Shown: positions 7,774-14,361, counted from the first letter of the stretch. The stretch: DNA of 47,752 nucleotides from an uncultured Rhodospirillales bacterium (GCA_945957135.1 CAMFLK010000004.1:1-47752), one strand, 5' to 3'. Numbers and translations are program-made. Notes: generated from the letters alone by a model not told the origin.

Positions 7774-7782
7774 CTCTAAGAG
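7774..7782. promoter_or_regulatory. Palindrome in 27-bp divergent intergenic region
   Basis: CTCTAAGAG is a symmetric 4+1+4 site midway between the starts of the membrane-protein gene (7766, minus) and the XRE/ImmA gene (7794, plus). The HTH domain of the ImmA-type protein could bind here and repress both genes. The site is short and could occur by chance. Confidence 0.3.
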
Positions 7783-7793
7783 ATTCGGGCTTT

Positions 7794-8936
7794 ATGGAAA
7801 CGTTCAACCAAGCAGTTTTCGCGTCGATCCTGGCAGCTCGGCATCTAACGTTGAAGGGGGTGTCTGAGCGGATCGGCGTTTCCGAATCCGCTCTCAAAGC
7901 AACGATAGCAGACAATCCGCCTCCGAACCAAAGTCTCGTTTCACAGTTGTCGGTTCAGCTGTCGGTGCCAGCGTTTGTCTTCTATATGGATCATGCACCC
8001 GAGCTGGGTGGCGCTGTGGTTGATTTCCGTGAGTTGAAACCGAGCGCGACGCCGAAGCTCCCGAAGACCGTTAGGGCCATTGATCTGGCGGAGCGTCTTC
8101 AGGAAGAGGCCGAAAGCCTGGGACACAGAGATAGCCTTCCGCGTCATGTCTCCATTGATGATATCAAACGCCGCGAATACGCTCAAGAGATTAGAGATTA
8201 TCTTGGCATTACTGAAAAACAGCAAATAGAATCGCGCGACGCTCGCCAATTTTATTCCGTTTGCCGATCTGCAGTTGAGTCTAAAGGCGTCTTTGTGATG
8301 CATGATAACTTTCCATCAGACGATGGAAGCGGGTTCTGTTTGGCTGATAGCAGCGCCAGAGTCATCGTTATCAACACGGAGAACCAAAATCACGGGCGGC
8401 GGAACTTCACATTGTTCCATGAGCTCGCCCACGCGCTGATGAGCAGCTCTGGGATTTCTGATCCCTTTGTCGTTCGGAACACGGTGGAACGAGTTTGCAA
8501 CCGATTTTCTGCACGGGTATTGGCACCGGTTGCCCTGACAAAGTGGGCATTCGGTCGCGCCCGTGTTTCGAATGTGCCGACACTCGATGAAATTAGAAGG
8601 TGCGCCCGGTTTCTCAATATTAGCCAGCAAGCGACAGTCGTCCGTCTAGAGCAGCTAGGGCTGGTGAGCGAAGGCTCTCACACGGCTTGGCTGAGAGAAG
8701 TCAAAACTTTGGGAAACCCCGATTTTACCAGCGGAACAGGCGGCGGAAAAGTCGCGCAGGAACGCGTCAAACTGGCCCAGTATGGCTATACCTTTGCCCG
8801 TGTCTTTGGTCGTGCCGTAAAACAGGAAAAGATATCTCCCCTCGATCTTTACCGAATGTCGGGTTTGAAGCCAAAATATCAGCGCGCGTACTTCGATTTT
8901 GCTGCCACGGCCGGTGCCGACGATGCCGACGACTGA
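7794..8936 (+). CDS. XRE-HTH / ImmA-IrrE (COG2856) metallopeptidase
   Basis: A 380-residue two-domain protein. Residues 5-62 form a helix-turn-helix of the XRE type, including a GVSERIGVSESALKA segment. Residues about 150-300 carry a zinc peptidase of the ImmA/IrrE class with His209-Glu-Leu-Ala-His213 inside a LFHELAHAL motif. A C-terminal helical part follows. Family members such as ImmA of ICEBs1 cleave a cognate repressor, and HTH-COG2856 fusions are also proposed antitoxins. I start at 7794, where the HTH begins; the frame is open further upstream to 7695, but that part would overlap the divergent membrane-protein gene. The 3' end overlaps the PIN-like gene by 14 bases, implying coupling. 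AT-rich compared with the prophage genes, so probably acquired separately. Confidence 0.8.
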   Translation: METFNQAVFASILAARHLTLKGVSERIGVSESALKATIADNPPPNQSLVSQLSVQLSVPAFVFYMDHAPELGGAVVDFRELKPSATPKLPKTVRAIDLAERLQEEAESLGHRDSLPRHVSIDDIKRREYAQEIRDYLGITEKQQIESRDARQFYSVCRSAVESKGVFVMHDNFPSDDGSGFCLADSSARVIVINTENQNHGRRNFTLFHELAHALMSSSGISDPFVVRNTVERVCNRFSARVLAPVALTKWAFGRARVSNVPTLDEIRRCARFLNISQQATVVRLEQLGLVSEGSHTAWLREVKTLGNPDFTSGTGGGKVAQERVKLAQYGYTFARVFGRAVKQEKISPLDLYRMSGLKPKYQRAYFDFAATAGADDADD

Positions 8937-9351
8937 CGGCGCGCCAGTTTATGTTGTGGATTGCGACGGCCTCGTCACCATTGCACAGACAAAAAACAAC
9001 GCCCTTCGCTCAGCGGCGCTTCAGTTGCTTGAGAAAGGCAAAATGTGCGTCCCGACTGGAGTGTTAAGCGAGCTTAAAAACGCTTATGAAGCCGAACACA
9101 AGATCCTTGCTTCACATATAGCGAAAAAAATACGGGTCAAACCAGCACATTCTTTGAAGACCGCCGCTCTTGCAAGTAAGGCGAACTCCGGATTTAAAAT
9201 TGAGCCCTACGGTAATGCAGACTGGCACGCGGCTGCAGTAGCGGCATGCGAAGATTACGTTCTCGTTACAACAAAAAAGCGTAGACCCTTCTATAAGGAA
9301 ATTCTTGACTGCAGCATCATCATTGTTGATGACCTTGCCGTTCCCGATTAG
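8923..9351 (+). CDS. PIN-like (DUF4411-type) putative ribonuclease toxin
   Basis: A 142-residue protein with the layout of a PIN-fold nuclease. The layout is a first strand YVVDCDGL with Asp13 and Asp15, a helix starting VPTGVLSELK with a conserved-type Glu, a later NADWHAAAVA helix with an Asp, and a strand VLVTT followed by the final IIIVDDLA strand. DUF4411 proteins coupled to XRE/COG2856 genes are a recurrent toxin-antitoxin-like pair in bacterial genomes, and this gene overlaps the ImmA-type gene. The alternative start at 8899 is possible; neither start has a strong ribosome site, which fits translational coupling. It would act on RNA in the cytoplasm. Fold and role are inferred from motif order and context. 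Confidence 0.55.
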   Translation: MPTTDGAPVYVVDCDGLVTIAQTKNNALRSAALQLLEKGKMCVPTGVLSELKNAYEAEHKILASHIAKKIRVKPAHSLKTAALASKANSGFKIEPYGNADWHAAAVAACEDYVLVTTKKRRPFYKEILDCSIIIVDDLAVPD

Positions 9352-9393
9352 ATAGTTCTGTCTCGACTAGCGTACAGTCGCTCTCGACAAACA

Positions 9394-9603
9394 TTAGCGG
9401 TCCAGCCGTGGTATTGGGTTCGCCGCCACTAGGCCGAGAGCAAGAAGACGTCGGATGGCTTCTGAACGTGAGACGCCCTCTGCTTTAGCCCATCGATCAA
9501 CTTGTTCCACAGATTCCGAGGATAGCCGGACCCCAATTAGCGGGTCCCTGCCAGTTGCGGGGCGTCCTCTCTTTTTTGGTTTAACCGATATTGACGAATT
9601 CAT
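9394..9603 (-). CDS. Ribbon-helix-helix (CopG-type) regulator
   Basis: A 69-residue protein with a basic N-terminal tail (KPKKRGRPATGRD) and then an RHH fold: a strand LIGVRLSSE and the two helices VEQVDRWAKAEG and SRSEAIRRLLALGL. The SRSEAIRRLL pattern is diagnostic for the CopG/MetJ-like DNA-binding family. I start at 9603; an upstream ATG at 9666 adds residues not needed for the fold. The gene diverges from the small-gene operon that begins at 9691, and its start lies inside a sigma70-like promoter, so it may repress that operon and itself. It could alternatively be an antitoxin for the PIN-like gene, which it faces convergently across 42 bases. Confidence 0.7.
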   Translation of the reverse strand: MNSSISVKPKKRGRPATGRDPLIGVRLSSESVEQVDRWAKAEGVSRSEAIRRLLALGLVAANPIPRLDR

Positions 9604-9617
9604 AAAAACGGTATAAC
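9591..9617 (+). promoter_or_regulatory. Sigma70-like promoter for the small-gene operon
   Basis: TTGACG (9591-9596) and TATAAC (9612-9617) are separated by 15 bases, somewhat shorter than optimal. The site lies over the start of the divergent RHH gene and about 75 bases before the first + strand gene at 9691. Binding of the RHH protein here would allow autoregulation. Sequence match is good but spacing is imperfect. Confidence 0.5.
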
Positions 9618-9690
9618 AGAAATTCGGCCGAACGGGAAGCTGCAACTCCCCGCCCGGCCTGACCAACCCAAGCTGCTGAGGAGCTCAGGA

Positions 9691-9765
9691 ATGGCTGATT
9701 CCGAGAATACCCGAACTTTGCCCGCCGCGCGCCAGGCGCCCCACCCGCATCGGGGGACGCCATGA
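9691..9765 (+). CDS. Possible 24-residue leader-type peptide
   Basis: A short frame (MADSENTRTLPAARQ at its start) begins at an ATG preceded by CAGGA and a nearby GAGGAG. It ends at TGA 9763-9765, which overlaps the ATG of the next small gene. No family is known to me. Support comes only from the ribosome site and the overlap chain, so it may be a coupling leader rather than a functional protein. Confidence 0.35.
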   Translation: MADSENTRTLPAARQAPHPHRGTP

Positions 9766-9896
9766 TGTGCGCCGATTGGAACGATGACGACGACCGGCCG
9801 CCGTCTCGCCGCGACCGCATCGTGGTCTGGTGCGTCGTTGTCGCTGGCGCGGTGGTGTTCGGCCTGACGCTGGCCCGTGCGCTGGGGGTGGTGTGA
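9762..9896 (+). CDS. 44-residue single-pass membrane microprotein
   Basis: An acidic N-terminus (ADWNDDDDRPP) and a basic patch (SRRDR) precede one membrane helix, IVVWCVVVAGAVVFGLTLA. By the positive-inside rule the N-terminus would be cytoplasmic. Both ends overlap neighbouring small genes (ATGATG at the start, TGATGG at the stop). I do not recognise it. Small membrane proteins in this position of phages can be holin-like or exclusion proteins, but one helix and no lysis gene nearby make that only a possibility. Confidence 0.45.
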   Translation: MMCADWNDDDDRPPSRRDRIVVWCVVVAGAVVFGLTLARALGVV

Positions 9897-10021
9897 TGGC
9901 GCATCCATTCCCTGAGCGCGTCCGCCGCTGGCCGGCGCCCGAGACTGTCCGCGGCGCCCCTGTCCCGGTGCTACCGCCGCCCACCTATGAGCCGCCGCCC
10001 AGGCCGCCCAAGGGCCGCTGA
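9896..10021 (+). CDS. 41-residue proline-rich small protein
   Basis: The ATG at 9896 shares a base with the stop of the membrane microprotein. The product is rich in Pro and Arg, with a PVLPPPTYEPPPRPP segment, and is probably unstructured. No family is recognised. Its reality rests on the start/stop overlap and on the continuous phage-like base composition. Confidence 0.35.
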   Translation: MAHPFPERVRRWPAPETVRGAPVPVLPPPTYEPPPRPPKGR

Positions 10022-10088
10022 TCACCACCCTCCCCCGTCTGAATTGCGCCGGCCGATGCCGGCCCCCTCCAAGATGGAGACCACCACC

Positions 10089-10340
10089 ATGTCCACCACC
10101 GTTCGCGAACCGGAGACGGCACGGCCACCCTCCGTGTTCGACCTGCAATTCCCGACATCCAACCTGCGGTGCCTGGCGGAACTCACCCGCAATCTGGGCA
10201 TGCTGGACCACGAGATACCGCCCACGGCCCTGCATCCCATCGCCGACCACATGGAGGCGCAGGTGGCGGAACTGGAACGGCTGACGCTGGCGCTGATGGC
10301 CCGAGAGCGCGCCATTGCCGCGAAGGAGGCCGCGCCATGA
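10089..10340 (+). CDS. Small prophage-type hypothetical protein
   Basis: An 83-residue protein: after a polar N-terminus, residues 20-45 read FPTSNLRCLAELTRNLGMLD, and the C-terminal half is an amphipathic helix suited to dimerisation (VAELERLTLALMARERAIAAKE). GGAGA lies nine bases before the ATG at 10089, which I therefore prefer to the ATG at 10074. The stop overlaps the next ATG (ATGA). I do not know the family. Confidence 0.5.
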   Translation: MSTTVREPETARPPSVFDLQFPTSNLRCLAELTRNLGMLDHEIPPTALHPIADHMEAQVAELERLTLALMARERAIAAKEAAP

Positions 10341-11023
10341 CCGTCTCCCGTCGCACCCTACTGGGCGCCACCACCGCCGTCCTGGCCTTTCCTGGGGCGC
10401 CTGGGGTGGCTGGTCGGGGCCAGCCGGCGCCCCACCCTGATGCCGCGCTCATCGAGCTGTGCCGGCAGCACCCCCTGAACATGGACGCCTACAACACGTC
10501 GCCGGCTGAAATCGAGGATGCCGACGATAACCCGTTCTGGATCGCCTACTCGGAGACGCGCGACGGTATCGGCGACGCTCAGCCGGCAACCATGGCCGGC
10601 ATCCTGGCGAAATGCCGTGCGGCCAAGGCCGAGGCCGGCCCTGATGGGGATGAGGACCCCGACGGCACCCCAGCCGCCGACTGGGCCTGGGACATCGTGA
10701 ACGACCTGCTCAGGCTCTACGGCGGGGGGGGCGCAGTCATGAGCGCCCCGGAGACCCCTGCCCTGCCGGTCGCCATTGAGTTTGTGGAGCGCATGGCGAC
10801 CCACCTCGACGAGTCGTTGTGCACCCTCCGCATCGTGGTGGAGTCGGCGTGCGCGATCCTCGACGTTGACCACTGCGTCGAGGGAGGGGCATTGCGCAGT
10901 GTGGAGCGCGATCTGGCTGCCCAGGTGGCCGACATGTACGACGACATCCGGGAGTTCAAGGCCCAGCCGGAACTCTACTTCGCCGTCGCCGCCCGCAGCG
11001 CGACGAAGCCCTGCGCCAGCTAA
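10337..11023 (+). CDS. Hypothetical protein, apparent fusion of two coupled genes across a G8 run
   Basis: As sequenced the frame gives 228 residues. The first part (about 130 residues) starts MTVSRRTLLGATTAVLAF, which looks like a Tat signal, and continues with an acidic region. The second part begins at Met135 (ATG 10739) with MSAPETPALPV and has its own helical fold. Between them is a run of eight G at 10724-10731. If the run had seven G, the first protein would end at a TGA overlapping that ATG as ATGA, exactly the coupling used by every neighbouring gene. So two separate genes (10337-10742 and 10739-11023) joined by a +1 slip, or a sequencing error, are likely. No function is recognised for either part. 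Confidence 0.5.
   Translation: MTVSRRTLLGATTAVLAFPGAPGVAGRGQPAPHPDAALIELCRQHPLNMDAYNTSPAEIEDADDNPFWIAYSETRDGIGDAQPATMAGILAKCRAAKAEAGPDGDEDPDGTPAADWAWDIVNDLLRLYGGGGAVMSAPETPALPVAIEFVERMATHLDESLCTLRIVVESACAILDVDHCVEGGALRSVERDLAAQVADMYDDIREFKAQPELYFAVAARSATKPCAS
10724..10731 (+). repeat. Homopolymer G8 at a gene junction
   Basis: Eight consecutive G lie just before a second ATG (10739). The length of this run decides whether the upstream frame stops at an ATGA overlap (seven G) or reads through into the next gene (eight G). It could be a slippage site or a base-calling error. Confidence 0.6.
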
Positions 11024-11028
11024 TCACT

Positions 11029-11064
11029 GCATGGCAGGCCGGGCAAATCACCGGCCTGCCATGC
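11029..11064 (+). terminator. Strong hairpin ending the prophage small-gene operon
   Basis: Perfect 14-bp arms GCATGGCAGGCCGG (11029-11042) and CCGGCCTGCCATGC (11051-11064) with an 8-base loop, starting 5 bases after the stop at 11023. No T-run follows, but the stem is very stable and sits where termination of the + strand operon would be expected, before the oppositely oriented tRNA-Thr. A role at the element boundary, such as a recombinase-binding site, is an alternative. Between it and the tRNA (11065-11155) I see no gene. Confidence 0.65.
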
Positions 11065-11155
11065 CCGATTCGCGGACACCCTGCGGACATTTTCGGAGCG
11101 AATTTCCGGATATCTCCGCGTTCGTCCGATAAGATGCTGAATTATAAGGGAAATA

Positions 11156-11230
<75 letters not shown>

Positions 11231-11294
11231 ACGAAGGCGGCCATATACGCCGCCCGCCCGCCCCCCGCAACCGCGCCCCCTGTTTCACCCCCTC

Positions 11295-11323
11295 TTGCCA
11301 GCCCCCTTATTTCCGCCTAGAAC
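11295..11323 (+). promoter_or_regulatory. Promoter for tRNA-Gly
   Basis: TTGCCA (11295-11300) and TAGAAC (11318-11323) are separated by exactly 17 bases, about 30 bases before the mature 5' end of tRNA-Gly. It lies in the 122-bp gap between the two divergent tRNAs. Confidence 0.55.
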
Positions 11324-11352
11324 CCGCGCCTCGCCGCACGGCGGCACGGAGC

Positions 11353-11427
11353 GCGGGCGTAGCTCAGGGGTAGAGCACAACCTTGCCAAGGTTGGGGTCG
11401 AGGGTTCGAATCCCTTCGCCCGCTCCA
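11353..11427 (+). tRNA. tRNA-Gly(GCC)
   Basis: Acceptor GCGGGCG pairs with CGCCCGC. The D arm is GCTCAGGGGTAGAGC. The anticodon stem CAACC/GGTTG carries loop TTGCCAA with anticodon GCC, and the T arm is GAGGG TTCGAAT CCCTT. The discriminator is T followed by an encoded CCA (11425-11427). It reads GGC and GGT. A lower-GC kinase cassette begins 160 bases downstream; the gap (11428-11587) holds the small inverted repeat TTGGC..GCCAA at 11490-11505 and a run of six T at 11519-11524. Confidence 0.95.
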
Positions 11428-11587
11428 GATTTTTCGAAGACAATGCCCGTCGGGTTTGCGAGTTTGACTACGGTAGTCCCGGTTCATACTTGGCAACGTA
11501 GCCAACGCATAAGCATCGTTTTTTCTCCCGTCCTTTCACGCAAGTTGGCCCCGTTGTATAGGGTTGCCCAATAACAGGGGGACATAA

Positions 11588-12064
11588 ATGGCACAGCGTT
11601 GGCTGGGGCTTACCGCGTCAAAGGACTCAGTGGTAGTGGTCGATGCCGAAATACCCGACGAGTTCGATGAGCCAATCATCATCAGATCGGACGATACATG
11701 GCGAGTGCAGACAGGCGACCGGGCAGCCGCATACAGTGTCCTTCATAAGCAGTGCGCCGACTATATTCAAGAGAACCGCATCGACGCGGTTCTGGTGAAG
11801 GCAAGCGCAGTGACGGGAAGGGGTGCCGCTACCGTTGGCTTTCTGCTCAGCGCAGAAGTCCGTGGCATCGTAATCGCGGCAGCTGCGTCGCGTTGCCCTG
11901 TCAAGACGCTATCTAAGGCAGTCATCAGTAAGACATATGGCGACAGGAAGGTAGATGAATACGTCGCCGATGACGCTTTCTGGACGGATAAGACGACGGG
12001 GGGGACTCTTCGCAGGCTTAGCCGAGAGACGGCAATGTTGCTTATCGCGGCGAGGCACGCCTAA
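11588..12064 (+). CDS. Putative RNase H/RuvC-fold protein (DUF3010-like), kinase-coupled
   Basis: A 158-residue cytoplasmic protein. The order of elements resembles small RuvC-like (RNase H-fold) proteins. A first strand pair is WLGLTASKDSVVVVDAE (5-21), then a helix with LHKQCADYIQENR (52-64) and a buried strand IDAVLVKAS (65-73). After that come a GRGAATVGF turn-helix and a strand IVIAAAA followed by a Lys-rich helix VKTLSKAVISKTYG. The acidic residues expected for nuclease activity on strands one and four are absent (GLTASK and VKAS), so it may be a non-catalytic sensor. The start is preceded by AGGGGGA. Its TAA shares a base with the kinase ATG (TAATG). G+C is lower than in the flanking chromosome. 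The fold assignment is my inference and needs structural comparison. Confidence 0.5.
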   Translation: MAQRWLGLTASKDSVVVVDAEIPDEFDEPIIIRSDDTWRVQTGDRAAAYSVLHKQCADYIQENRIDAVLVKASAVTGRGAATVGFLLSAEVRGIVIAAAASRCPVKTLSKAVISKTYGDRKVDEYVADDAFWTDKTTGGTLRRLSRETAMLLIAARHA

Positions 12065-13095
12065 TGGCTGACTACGTCTCCGGCTTGAAGGTCGGCGCGA
12101 AGCTTGGTAATGGCGCATTCGGCGAAGTCTTTCGAGGCGAGGATCCTGCACACGGCGAGGTCGCGGTGAAGGTACTCAAGCGGGCGAGGTTTCAGGACGA
12201 CGCCACTTGGCCCATTTACAAGGCCGGGTATCTTGCCGAAGCGAAGAACTTAGCCAAGGCAACTCACCCCAATGTGGTGAAGGTCCATCATGTGGTTGAG
12301 GCGCCGGACGGGGACAGTGTGGTCATTTGCATGGCGTTTTGTCCCGGCGGTTCACTTCAAGCGATCTTCGAGAATGGGCCGATGACGCTGTCGGCAGTAC
12401 GAAAGGTCGCTACAGATATCCTCATGGGATTAGGGGCTATGCACGCCCGCGGGATGGTTCATCGCGACATCAAGCCAGCGAACATTCTGCTGAATGGAAA
12501 GGCGGAGGCCCAAATTAGTGATTTCGGACTCGTAACCGACGACTTGGTGCTGGGATACGCATCGCAGGCTGGCTACAACGACCACATCGCCTACGAGATC
12601 TGGAACGGGAAGGGAACGAGCGCCAAGTCGGATATATGGGCTCTCGGGATGACACTTTACCGACTCCTGCATGGGCAGGCGTGGTATGAAGAGGCGCCCA
12701 ACCCGCAGGATATAGTCAAGGGCGGTGGCTTCGCCGATACGCTACGATGGCTCCCTCATATACCCAAAGGATGGCGCCGCGCGATCCGCAAAATGCTGAA
12801 CGACGACAGCTCTGCCCGCTGCCAGAACTCGGCGCAGGCTTTGAATGCGCTTGCTCGTCTGCCCGTCTCGCCTAAATGGGATGTCGCCGTCACTCGGGAC
12901 CTGATCAGCTGGAAGATGTTCAGGGGCACTCGGCGCATAATCGTTGAATGGAAGCGCCACTCCGCCCGCAAGCATGAGTGGGAGGCATGGAGCGAGCCGG
13001 CCGGAACGGGGCGAAGCAAACGCCTCGATGATTCCGGCGGAGTCGTGGGCCGGGCCGAGGCGGTGAAGGGCCTTGAGGCTTTCTTCGAAGTCTAA
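12064..13095 (+). CDS. Hanks-type serine/threonine protein kinase
   Basis: A 343-residue soluble eukaryotic-like kinase that would phosphorylate Ser/Thr on partner proteins. All main motifs are seen: Gly loop GNGAFGEV (15-22), Lys36 in VAVKVLK, Glu59 of helix C, the catalytic loop HRDIKPAN (133-140) with Asp135, DFG at 153-155, an AYE in place of APE (176-178), and DIWALG with Asp190. It should be active. Residues about 268-343 form an extra domain rich in Trp and basic residues (VEWKRHSARKHEWEAW), unlike PASTA or other common sensor tails, and there is no membrane helix. It is translationally coupled to the RNase H-like gene upstream and converges with a zinc-ribbon gene with a 4-base overlap. 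Context and base composition suggest horizontal acquisition. Confidence 0.88.
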   Translation: MADYVSGLKVGAKLGNGAFGEVFRGEDPAHGEVAVKVLKRARFQDDATWPIYKAGYLAEAKNLAKATHPNVVKVHHVVEAPDGDSVVICMAFCPGGSLQAIFENGPMTLSAVRKVATDILMGLGAMHARGMVHRDIKPANILLNGKAEAQISDFGLVTDDLVLGYASQAGYNDHIAYEIWNGKGTSAKSDIWALGMTLYRLLHGQAWYEEAPNPQDIVKGGGFADTLRWLPHIPKGWRRAIRKMLNDDSSARCQNSAQALNALARLPVSPKWDVAVTRDLISWKMFRGTRRIIVEWKRHSARKHEWEAWSEPAGTGRSKRLDDSGGVVGRAEAVKGLEAFFEV

Positions 13096-13313
13096 CTAGA
13101 TCTGAAACGGCGCTGTAACAAATAGTGCTCAGTCAGATCGGTTACGGTAATTTGATTGAGCCCAAGCTTGGAGGTAGCCACCGCTTGCCGCTCCTCCGTA
13201 CACTTCTTGCAGTAGGCGGCATCCGCGACGACGCCTTGCGCGGGCCGCCAATGACGATTGCAGTTACGACACCGAGGCAGCGTCAGACTCAGGTTAGGCG
13301 ACTTTCGCCACAT
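13092..13313 (-). CDS. Small zinc-ribbon protein
   Basis: A 73-residue basic protein with two Cys pairs, CRNC near residue 15 and CKKC near residue 36, spaced as in a zinc ribbon. The N-terminus is MWRKSPNLSLTLPRC. GGGAGG lies ten bases before the ATG, supporting a real gene. It overlaps the 3' end of the kinase gene by four bases in tail-to-tail orientation. No family name can be given; it might bind nucleic acid or a protein partner, and could be part of the kinase cassette or merely adjacent. Confidence 0.6.
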   Translation of the reverse strand: MWRKSPNLSLTLPRCRNCNRHWRPAQGVVADAAYCKKCTEERQAVATSKLGLNQITVTDLTEHYLLQRRFRSS

Positions 13314-13373
13314 TGGCTCTTCGCCTCCCTCATGTGAGTCGAATTTCGAACAAAAAGTGAACTATATAATCTC

Positions 13374-13451
13374 GGTAGTCAACTACCATTCACTGTAATG
13401 TATTGGTGTTCGTATGCGAAATTTGTCAGTCTGTTGGCATTGTTCTGACAA
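13374..13451. promoter_or_regulatory. Two inverted repeats in an AT-rich gene-free gap
   Basis: Between the zinc-ribbon gene (start 13313) and the dehydrogenase stop (13523) no gene is supported. The gap contains TATATAAT at 13363-13370, a palindrome GGTAGTCAACTACC at 13374-13387, and a spaced repeat TTGTCAG (13423-13429) with CTGACAA (13445-13451). These could be the promoter and operator of the minus-strand zinc-ribbon gene; the second repeat might end transcription coming from it or from outside. Roles are inferred. Confidence 0.4.
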
Positions 13452-13522
13452 TACTTCCCGAGACAACGCATAGCGGATAAGCCCGGATCGGCGCCACTGC
13501 TCTGATTCGAGCGGCGTGCCGA

Positions 13523-14308
13523 TCAGTGCCATGCCGCCGGATCGCGAAAATCCTTGCTCTCCGGCAGGATCTGCCCGCCATCCACCACGATGCTGGTGCC
13601 GGTGATGTAGGCCGCGTCGTCGGAAGCGAGGAAGGAAACGGCGCCGGCGATGTCGGCGGGGGTGCCGAGGCGGCCCATCGGGATCGAGTTCTCCATGCCG
13701 GCGATGAATTGCGGCGAGCGGCCGGCCTGGAGGCCCTCGGTGAGGATGTTGCCGGGCTCCACCGCGTTCACCGTGATGCCCGCGCCGGCGAATTCGAGCG
13801 CGGCAGCCCTGATGAAGCCGTTGATGCCGGCCTTGGTGGCGGCGTAGGCGGCCAGGCCGTGGCTGACCACGCGCGGGCCGGTGATGGAGGAGGTGAAGAT
13901 CATCCGGCCATGGCCGCGCGCCGTCATCGAGGGCGCGCAGGCGCGGGTGGCGAGGAAGGCACCGCGCAGGTTCACCGACAGCACGTGCTCCCACTGCGCC
14001 AGGCTGGTGTCCACGATCAGCGAGAACGGATAGATGCCGGCATTGTGCACCAGAATGTCCACCTGGCCGAACAGGGCGTGGGCGCGGGCCACCAGCGCCT
14101 CCACATCGGCCTCGCGCGCGGTGTCCACTTCAAGCACCTGCTCCGCGGACAGGCCCAGTTCGCCGGCGGCCTGTTGGGCGCGGGGCAGGTTGATGTCGCC
14201 CAGCACCAGCCGCGCGCCGTCGGCCACCAGCCGGTTGGCGATGCCGCGGCCGATGCCCTCGGCGCCCCCGATCAGTACCGCCACTCGTCCATCCAGCCGC
14301 GTGCCCAT
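13523..14308 (-). CDS. Short-chain dehydrogenase/reductase (SDR, classical)
   Basis: A 261-residue NAD(P)-dependent oxidoreductase. The Rossmann motif is GGAEGIGRG near residues 14-22, with Asp38 at the end of strand 2 favouring NAD(H). The family HNAG motif is at 88-91, Asn113 is present, and the catalytic set is Ser140/141, Tyr155 and Lys159. The C-terminal GGQILPE follows the usual VVDGG. SDRs of this type oxidise or reduce sugar alcohols, 3-oxoacyl groups or hydroxy acids; the substrate is not readable here. The gene lies downstream of the LacI-type regulator on the same strand, with a candidate operator in the 72-base gap between them. Confidence 0.85.
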   Translation of the reverse strand: MGTRLDGRVAVLIGGAEGIGRGIANRLVADGARLVLGDINLPRAQQAAGELGLSAEQVLEVDTAREADVEALVARAHALFGQVDILVHNAGIYPFSLIVDTSLAQWEHVLSVNLRGAFLATRACAPSMTARGHGRMIFTSSITGPRVVSHGLAAYAATKAGINGFIRAAALEFAGAGITVNAVEPGNILTEGLQAGRSPQFIAGMENSIPMGRLGTPADIAGAVSFLASDDAAYITGTSIVVDGGQILPESKDFRDPAAWH

Positions 14309-14361
14309 GTCCGTCTCCGTCGCAGAACGGCCGCAGGCTGACGCGGGGACGCAGGCAATGC

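Noticed and set aside
11519-11524. T6 run after tRNA-Gly as a rho-independent terminator
   Set aside because: The nearest inverted repeat (11490-11505) has only five pairs and is 13 bases away, too weak and too distant.
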